Assembly (NCBI RefSeq): GCF_000482845.1
Contig: NZ_AXWV01000036.1
Span: forward strand, 1-42,384
DNA: 42,384 nucleotides
Source of the DNA: Anaerobiospirillum succiniciproducens DSM 6400
GTDB lineage: Bacteria; Pseudomonadota; Gammaproteobacteria; Enterobacterales; Succinivibrionaceae
Reading direction: 5' to 3'
In this document: positions 37,451 through 42,384 of the stretch, piece by piece
Layout of the letters: each line of letters starts with the position of its first letter
Position numbering within the stretch: the first letter of the stretch is position 1
Notes under the pieces: generated by a model
The model's database searches: none
Told to the model about the DNA's origin: nothing
Seen by the model: the letters and a program-made list of their open reading frames with translations, nothing else
Program-made: the position numbers and the translations under genes

Positions 37451-38293
37451 TTAGATGTCAGCGTAGCCAGTGGATTTGACGTAGAAGAAGGTGTCATCTT
37501 CATAGCGCCAGGCGCACAGACGATCACCCCAGACACAGCCAGTGTCTAATGCTCTAATGTGTGGCTCATGACAGTTGCCATTTAGCGCTGCCCAGTGTCC
37601 AAATACAAGCTTGTACTGCTTTTTCTTAAAGAGCAGCGGAGCGCTTAAAGAGAACCATGGGGCAAGACCGTCTTTAGCAACTTCTTCAGGGCTTACAGCA
37701 TTATTTTTATAGTCCATTGAGCCGTCGAAATAGCACAGACGCATTCTAGTAAAGGTATTAATGGCAAAGCGCCAGCGTAAGATGCCGTCATTAGCTGCAC
37801 TGTAGGTTAAAGGAGCCTCATTGTACATATTGCGCAAGAGAACAATGCGCTGCAGTGGGTTAGCAAATACCTTCTCAACGGCTTTAGCTTCTTTTTTGGC
37901 TGTTTTAATTGACCACAGAGGGTAAATGCCAGCATGAGCCATGACTAAAGGCTTTTGCTTGTGTATGTACAAAAGCGGAGTCTTTAAAAAGTAGTTAACG
38001 ATAGTCTCGCGCAGTGGGGAGTTAAGCATCACCTCAAGATTATCTTTTGGGCGAGCTTTAACAATGCCGTAGTGCAGGGCGAGGAAGTTTATGTCATGAT
38101 TGCCAAGTACGGTTTTAACGCACTTGCCTAAAGACATAATCTCTCTCATGGTCTCAACAGGATAAGGGCCACGACCAATGAGATCGCCGGTTAAAAGCAA
38201 TTCATCGCTCTTATCATCAAACTTGATGAGATCGAGCATCTTTAAAAACTCATCGCAACAACCATGGATGTCGCCTATGCAGTAAGTGGCCAT
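37451..38293 (-). CDS. apaH: Diadenosine tetraphosphatase (symmetrical)
   Basis: ApaH hydrolyses Ap4A to two ADP and can remove Np4 caps from RNA. The 280-residue length matches E. coli (280). The PPP-phosphatase metal motifs are GDIHGC at 7-12, GDLIGRG at 36-42 and GNHD at 64-67. FGHWAALNG and ALDTGCVWGDRLCAWRYED follow near the C-terminus. The ATG at 38293 has AGGGA about 7 nt upstream. folA-apaH adjacency is typical of gammaproteobacteria; apaG and rsmA, usual partners, are not in this window. Confidence 0.97.
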   Translation of the reverse strand: MATYCIGDIHGCCDEFLKMLDLIKFDDKSDELLLTGDLIGRGPYPVETMREIMSLGKCVKTVLGNHDINFLALHYGIVKARPKDNLEVMLNSPLRETIVNYFLKTPLLYIHKQKPLVMAHAGIYPLWSIKTAKKEAKAVEKVFANPLQRIVLLRNMYNEAPLTYSAANDGILRWRFAINTFTRMRLCYFDGSMDYKNNAVSPEEVAKDGLAPWFSLSAPLLFKKKQYKLVFGHWAALNGNCHEPHIRALDTGCVWGDRLCAWRYEDDTFFYVKSTGYADI

Positions 38294-38980
38294 GTCTGAT
38301 CCCTGTTAAGTAATAAAGCAAGCTTGCATGCTCAAGAGCACGCCTTGGCTATCGAAAGTGCCAACCAATGATATCTACAATGTCAATCATATCTGAGCTT
38401 ATTGCCAGTAAGACTGAAATTGTAGGTAAAAAGAGAAAAAGCTAATCATATCACGTCATCTAGCTATGAATACGGGATATCTGATGCAATTAAGAACATA
38501 ACTCAAATTAGCGACAAAGAGATTTTCATCTATAGCGCCATATTTCACACAAATAAGAGTGCTTGTAGTAACGCAAGAGCTCTGTTATAGAGTGTTGAGT
38601 CGGCTATTTTCTGCAAGTTCTTATAGTGTAGGAAAGCGCAGTTGCATGGAGAATCGCTTATTTATCAGCGTTTAGTTTTTTGATCCCACTTTTTGTAGTG
38701 TTAGTGCTTTGCTACTGTATAGTATGTGGCTAACGGCTCGCTAAGCTATTGCTTACTAGTTGTAAACCGCTTGCAAAGATATTACTTACTAGTTGCACAC
38801 CGCTAACAAAGATATTGCTTACTAGTTGCAAACCGCTTGCAAAGATATTGCTTACTAGTTGCAAACCGCTCGCAAAGATATTACTTACTAGTTGCAAACA
38901 GCTTAACGATAGGATACAAAGCGTAGCTTTATACTCTTGTGGTAGGGGCTTTAGAGCTTTTGGTCTGTAAGGAGCATGGC
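38294..38980. other. Spacer between apaH and dnaG
   Basis: Holds promoters for the divergent apaH and dnaG, and a 5-copy 33-bp tandem repeat. No rpsU is present. TATAGT at 38718-38723 is a possible -10 for dnaG but its -35 (TTGTAG at 38693) is 19 bp away. Confidence 0.5.
38747..38911 (+). repeat. 33-bp tandem repeat, 5 copies, upstream of dnaG
   Basis: Units start at 38747, 38780, 38813, 38846 and 38879 with core GCTTACTAGTTGCAAACCGC and no spacers. The third and fourth are almost identical and the last decays. Each holds an ACTAGT palindrome, and most keep two TTGCAA-like hexamers. Because 33 is a multiple of 3, both strands stay open and give apparent repetitive peptides that are probably not genes. 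It ends 70 bp before the dnaG start. Confidence 0.93.
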
Positions 38981-41854
38981 ATGCCTTTAATTTCAAAGGA
39001 CTTTATTAGAAACAAGCTGATTCCGCGCTTAGATATTGTCAAAGTAATTCAACAGTACCGTAGCCTTAAGCTTTCAGGTGGCAACTATAAGTGCTGCTGC
39101 CCTTTCCATAACGAGAAGACTCCATCATTCATGGTAAGTCCAGCTCGTCAAACCTATCGTTGTTTTGGCTGTGGTGAGCATGGTAATGCCATCGACTTCG
39201 TGATGAAGTACAACAACACTTCATTTGTTGAAGCCGTTGAAGAGCTAGCAAGATTTGCTGGCCTTGATATCGAATACGATAAGAACGCCGAGTACGATCC
39301 TCAAAAAGAAGACCGTAAGAAAGGCTATTACAAGATCATGGATGATGCTGCCTTTTACTTCACTCGTTGTCTGCAGCAAAATCCTGAGGCCATTGCTTAT
39401 TTCAAAGAAAAGCGTGGTTTGTCAGATGAAATCATCGTCAAGGCTCGTTTAGGCTTTGCTCCTGACTCTTATGATTATGTAGAAAAGGAGCTCGTGAAGA
39501 ATGCTGATGAGTATGCCAAAGCAGTAGAGTGTGGCTTACAAAAAGACACCTTCGATGAAGGTAGACATCGTAAATATGCTTTCTTCCGCAACCGTGTTAT
39601 GTTCCCAATCTTCGATACTAAAGGTCGCATTATTGCCTTTGGTGGACGAGTATTAGGTGACGAGAAGACTGCTAAGTACTTAAACTCTCCTGAGACCCCG
39701 ATCTTCAAAAAATCACGTGAGATCTTTGGTTTGTACGAGTGTTTACAGGCTAATCGCAATCGACCTGATGCTGTAGTAGTGGTAGAGGGCTATATGGATG
39801 CCATCTCGCTACGTCAGGCAGGCTATAACAATGTGGTGGCTACCTTAGGCACCGCTTTGACCTCTGAGCACATGCAGGCGCTGTTTCGTTACACCAATGA
39901 GGTAGTGTTCTGTTTTGATAGTGATGAGGCAGGTAAGAAAGCAGGCTGGCATGCTATGCAGGTTATTACCCCGCTGCTCAAAGAAACAGACAAGACCGTG
40001 CGCTTCTTGTTCCTGCCAGCTGGTCATGACCCTGATACCTTTGTGCGAGCAAATGGCAATGCTGCTTTTGGTGAGGAGGTCAAAAAGGCTTTATCACTTA
40101 CTGAAACCTTATTCTTATACAAGACTAAGGAGTTCAATTTGTCCCATGTGGGTGGCCGTATTGAGTTCATCCGCAATGTAGCCTCCATCATTAAAGCCAT
40201 GCCTTTAAACTATCAGTTTGTGGCTAAGCAGCTCCTCTGCGAAATCCTCAATATGGAAGCTAGTGAAGTTAACACTATGGTCGATGATCCAAGCATTGAG
40301 GTTGCTCGTGAGTTCTTGCCTCAGCCAACCTATTCATCTCGACGCGATGAAGGCTCTGCTCCAAAGCAATGGAATCAAAATCGCCCTTACCAAGCCTCTA
40401 ACAGAGGCCAAGACTATGGGGCAAACCGTCCTAACCAGGGACAAGCACAAAACTATGGCAATCCAAACCAAGGTTTTGCAGGTAATGGCCCTAACTTTGG
40501 ATCCCAAAATCCACATTACGCTAACCAAAACCAAAACTACGGCAACAACCAAAGCTACGTAAATAACAATCAAAGCTTTGCAAACCAAGGCCAAAACTAT
40601 GCGCCAGGCAATCCTAATTTTGCCCCCGGCCAGCCTAACTTCCATGGTCAGAATAATCATGGCGTAGCTAATGGTGCTTACAACGGCAATGGAGCATACA
40701 ATGGCCATGCTGGACACCATGGCAATGGGGCATACAACGGCCATGCTGGACACAACGGCAATGGAGCATACAACGGCAATGGCGCTCCTGTGCAGGTGAA
40801 TAATAATGGCATGGTGGATAGCAGATCATGGCACAACAACACCCACGGTAACGATAGGGTGATTCGCTTTGAGAAGCCGCAAAATCAATTTGATTACAGT
40901 AACTTCAAGCAAGCAGAAGGTTCATCAAATCAAGGTAACTATCAGATAGACCCTTATGCTCAAGGAGGACAAAACCTCTCTGTAGAGCAATTTAAAGATC
41001 AGCTCTACATGCAAAATGCTCAGCGTGTAATGCAGTCTCCTGCAGGCGAGTTTATGCAGCTTGGTCCTAATGGAGCCCCTTCTGATGATCATTTAGATGA
41101 TGATTACGCTGGTGAGTATTACGAGGGCGGGCGCGGGCCGCAAGGTAATATCCAACAGCGTCAAGAAGCGTGGAACAATAAGTGGGGGCCATCTGAACAT
41201 TTAGGACAATCGATGGCGGCTACCGCAGCTCCTCATGACACACTTAATGAGGCTAAAAGAGCAGGTATTGTCCCAATTGACTTTATGGAGCCTATTGCTA
41301 AGAACAAGGGCCTGTACTCCTATGAGATTGCAAACTATAGGACCTTAGTGCGTCATGACTTTACTGTTCGCGATGCAACTGGGCCAATCTACGAGCTGCT
41401 AGCATTTACCCTGCAGCAGCCAACTATTGTGGCCACCTTGTATGACTTTTTGAATCTAGATGAGTTTCTTGATTTAGCCAAGCAATTAAGATTGCCAGAG
41501 TATCCTTGTATTGAGCGACTCTTTGAGCTCATCAAGAATGAGCGCACCATTACCTGTGCCTTACTCATTGAAGAGTTTAGAGACACTGAGTTCTGGTCAC
41601 TGTTTAACTACCTGTTTGACATGGAGATTTTCAAGAATAAGTCAGATGGTGTAGAGATGAGTCCAGAACATAAGAGTGAGTACTTTGCTCGCTTCTTGTT
41701 TAACTCTTTAAGAGAGCCTTATGTTGAGCGTAAAGAGCAGGTATCCATGATTCAAGGCCGCTCTTTCAAACGCGATGACATGGTGGAGATGGATGCTTTA
41801 AGCCAGATTGCTGATATGGACTTTACCTCGCAATACAACTCAGCTCAAGGCTAA
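38981..41854 (+). CDS. dnaG: DNA primase DnaG with a prion-like linker
   Basis: DnaG makes RNA primers at the replication fork. The CHC2 zinc-binding domain uses Cys40, His43, Cys61 and Cys64 (CPFHNEKTPSF, CFGCGEHGNAIDF). The catalytic TOPRIM core has EGYMD at 269-273 and DSDEAGKKA near 313-321. The expected C-terminal DnaB-binding domain occupies about 755-957. Between them (about 440-750) lies a linker rich in Asn, Gly, Gln and Tyr with three near-repeats of GNGAYNGHAGHH. Length is 957 residues against 581 in E. coli. The ATG at 38981 is 6 nt after AAGGAG (38969-38974). The usual rpsU and rpoD partners are missing; a tRNA follows. Confidence 0.96.
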   Translation: MPLISKDFIRNKLIPRLDIVKVIQQYRSLKLSGGNYKCCCPFHNEKTPSFMVSPARQTYRCFGCGEHGNAIDFVMKYNNTSFVEAVEELARFAGLDIEYDKNAEYDPQKEDRKKGYYKIMDDAAFYFTRCLQQNPEAIAYFKEKRGLSDEIIVKARLGFAPDSYDYVEKELVKNADEYAKAVECGLQKDTFDEGRHRKYAFFRNRVMFPIFDTKGRIIAFGGRVLGDEKTAKYLNSPETPIFKKSREIFGLYECLQANRNRPDAVVVVEGYMDAISLRQAGYNNVVATLGTALTSEHMQALFRYTNEVVFCFDSDEAGKKAGWHAMQVITPLLKETDKTVRFLFLPAGHDPDTFVRANGNAAFGEEVKKALSLTETLFLYKTKEFNLSHVGGRIEFIRNVASIIKAMPLNYQFVAKQLLCEILNMEASEVNTMVDDPSIEVAREFLPQPTYSSRRDEGSAPKQWNQNRPYQASNRGQDYGANRPNQGQAQNYGNPNQGFAGNGPNFGSQNPHYANQNQNYGNNQSYVNNNQSFANQGQNYAPGNPNFAPGQPNFHGQNNHGVANGAYNGNGAYNGHAGHHGNGAYNGHAGHNGNGAYNGNGAPVQVNNNGMVDSRSWHNNTHGNDRVIRFEKPQNQFDYSNFKQAEGSSNQGNYQIDPYAQGGQNLSVEQFKDQLYMQNAQRVMQSPAGEFMQLGPNGAPSDDHLDDDYAGEYYEGGRGPQGNIQQRQEAWNNKWGPSEHLGQSMAATAAPHDTLNEAKRAGIVPIDFMEPIAKNKGLYSYEIANYRTLVRHDFTVRDATGPIYELLAFTLQQPTIVATLYDFLNLDEFLDLAKQLRLPEYPCIERLFELIKNERTITCALLIEEFRDTEFWSLFNYLFDMEIFKNKSDGVEMSPEHKSEYFARFLFNSLREPYVERKEQVSMIQGRSFKRDDMVEMDALSQIADMDFTSQYNSAQG
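40685..40777 (+). repeat. In-frame 36-bp tandem repeat, ~2.6 copies, in dnaG
   Basis: Units start at 40685, 40721 and 40757 and encode the 12-residue repeat GNGAYNGHAGHH. The surrounding linker also has looser NQNYGN-type repeats from about 40380. Confidence 0.88.
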
Positions 41855-41896
41855 TCACAATAAGCTTTAGCGCCACGGTGCATTTTCGTTTTTACC

Positions 41897-41948
41897 ACAT
41901 GCTTGCAAATGCGTATACACAGGCCCTTTGCAAGCATGTTGTTACTTT
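41897..41948 (+). terminator. Terminator-like hairpin after dnaG
   Basis: Arms 41897-41909 and 41927-41939 form a perfect 13-bp stem with a 17-nt loop, followed by a T-rich but interrupted tract. It separates dnaG from the tRNA. Confidence 0.6.
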
Positions 41949-41959
41949 TGGTTAATTAG

Positions 41960-41988
41960 TTTACGTTCATGCTCTTTCCATGTATAAT
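41960..41988 (+). promoter_or_regulatory. Promoter of the tRNA gene
   Basis: TTTACG (41960-41965) and consensus TATAAT (41983-41988) are 17 bp apart, ending 9 nt before the mature tRNA 5' end. Confidence 0.75.
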
Positions 41989-41997
41989 GCACGCCGT

Positions 41998-42074
41998 GGC
42001 CCATTAGCTCAGTTGGTTAGAGCAAGCGACTCATAATCGCTGGGTCTCCCGTTCGATCCGGGAATGGGCCACCA
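41998..42074 (+). tRNA. ileX: tRNA with CAT anticodon, probably tRNA-Ile2
   Basis: A 77-nt cloverleaf. Acceptor GGCCCAT (41998-42004) pairs with ATGGGCC (42064-42070). The D arm is AGCTCAGTTGGTTAGAGC, the T arm carries GTTCGATCC, and CCA (42072-42074) is encoded. The anticodon is CAT (42032-42034) in the loop CTCATAA. The acceptor start GGCCC and anticodon stem GCGA/TCGC resemble E. coli ileX, whose C34 is modified to lysidine so that it reads AUA; ileX also lies near the dnaG-rpoD region in E. coli. An elongator tRNA-Met is the alternative; initiator Met is excluded because the first acceptor pair is matched. Confidence 0.8.
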
Positions 42075-42384
42075 CCATCTAATCTCCCTCCTCAAAATCT
42101 CCAATCATCCCTCAATAACATATAGCAAAGCTTCAAAAAGCTTATAGCACCATCATTGTCTCTATCATTTAGCAATACTCCTTTAATGTATAGTGAGCAT
42201 CGTGTGACACGCTATTAGAGTACAAATACACGCAAATAAAAGTCTTGAATGAAGACATAGCAAAGCCAATCCACACACTTGTCATGCCTTACATATGTGA
42301 TCGGGCTCTTTAGCATCATTTAGCACTCGCATTTCAAGCAAAGCTAGATGCAGTAAGGGCTGAGGGCCATTTTTAATTTTTTAC
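42075..42384. other. Sequence after the tRNA to the window end
   Basis: No ORF or RNA gene is supported. A small AAGCTT...AAGCTT inverted repeat around 42128-42142 could follow the tRNA transcript but has no T tract. Confidence 0.4.

Noticed and set aside
38747..38911. CRISPR array
   Set aside because: The units abut with no unique spacers, and no cas genes are nearby. It is a plain tandem repeat.
38730..38996. Repetitive peptides encoded on both strands of the 33-bp repeat
   Set aside because: Both frames stay open only because 33 is divisible by three. They lack ribosome sites, and the plus-strand one would run into the dnaG ribosome site.
40334..40753. 139-codon minus-strand frame in dnaG
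   Set aside because: Lies opposite the low-complexity dnaG linker, where repeat composition keeps the antisense frame open.
41998..42074. Initiator tRNA-Met
   Set aside because: The first acceptor pair is matched and the anticodon stem lacks the three GC pairs of initiators; resemblance is to the lysidine-type tRNA-Ile2.

Overview
The window reads as chromosomal sequence from a moderately AT-rich gammaproteobacterium. Three gene orders typical of that class are present: nnr-tsaE-amiC-mutL-miaA-hflX-hflK-hflC-purA, ispB divergent from rplU-rpmA-obgE, and folA facing apaH. The proteins resemble E. coli homologues but carry long insertions. A host in or near the Succinivibrionaceae (Aeromonadales) would fit; this is inference from style and synteny, not from a search. 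No phage, transposon, integrase or CRISPR array is visible. Coding density is about 76 percent, because most genes are separated by 200-700 bp spacers.

Layout. 1-351: 3' end of a 23S rRNA gene, 5S rRNA and the rrn terminator. 800-3361: a PTS EIIC/EIIB-like membrane protein without its phosphorylation cysteine, then prmA. 3533-11079: an accessory-looking block with a 1003-residue protein bearing a C-terminal methyltransferase domain, a BrxC/BrxD-type P-loop ATPase and an Lhr-like SF2 helicase. 11367-14599: recJ facing a polyphosphate glucokinase. 15333-30988: the long housekeeping run from nnr to purA, with hfq missing between miaA and hflX. 31177-36229: ispB and rplU-rpmA-obgE, including a candidate structured leader RNA of about 500 nt before rplU. 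36487-38293: folA and apaH. 38981-42074: dnaG, without rpsU or rpoD beside it, and a tRNA with anticodon CAT.

How the genes fit together. Many products maintain the genome (RecJ, MutL, DnaG, the helicase/ATPase pair), support translation (rRNA, PrmA, TsaE, MiaA, HflX, L21, L27, ObgE, tRNA) or handle envelope and membrane quality control (AmiC, HflK/HflC, IspB). The rest cover nucleotide and cofactor metabolism (PurA, FolA, ApaH, Nnr) and glucose phosphorylation (PpgK).

Two themes stand out. First, several normally compact enzymes (DnaG, MutL, RecJ, FolA) carry long low-complexity insertions, most strikingly an Asn/Gly/Gln/Tyr-rich linker of about 300 residues in primase. Second, at least eight spacers each contain their own private short tandem repeat (units about 19-57 bp), and three genes contain in-frame repeats (36, 42 and 51 bp). 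The strongest candidates for new biology are the rplU leader, which has two mutually exclusive hairpins at the ribosome binding site, and the ATPase/helicase/methyltransferase neighbourhood.
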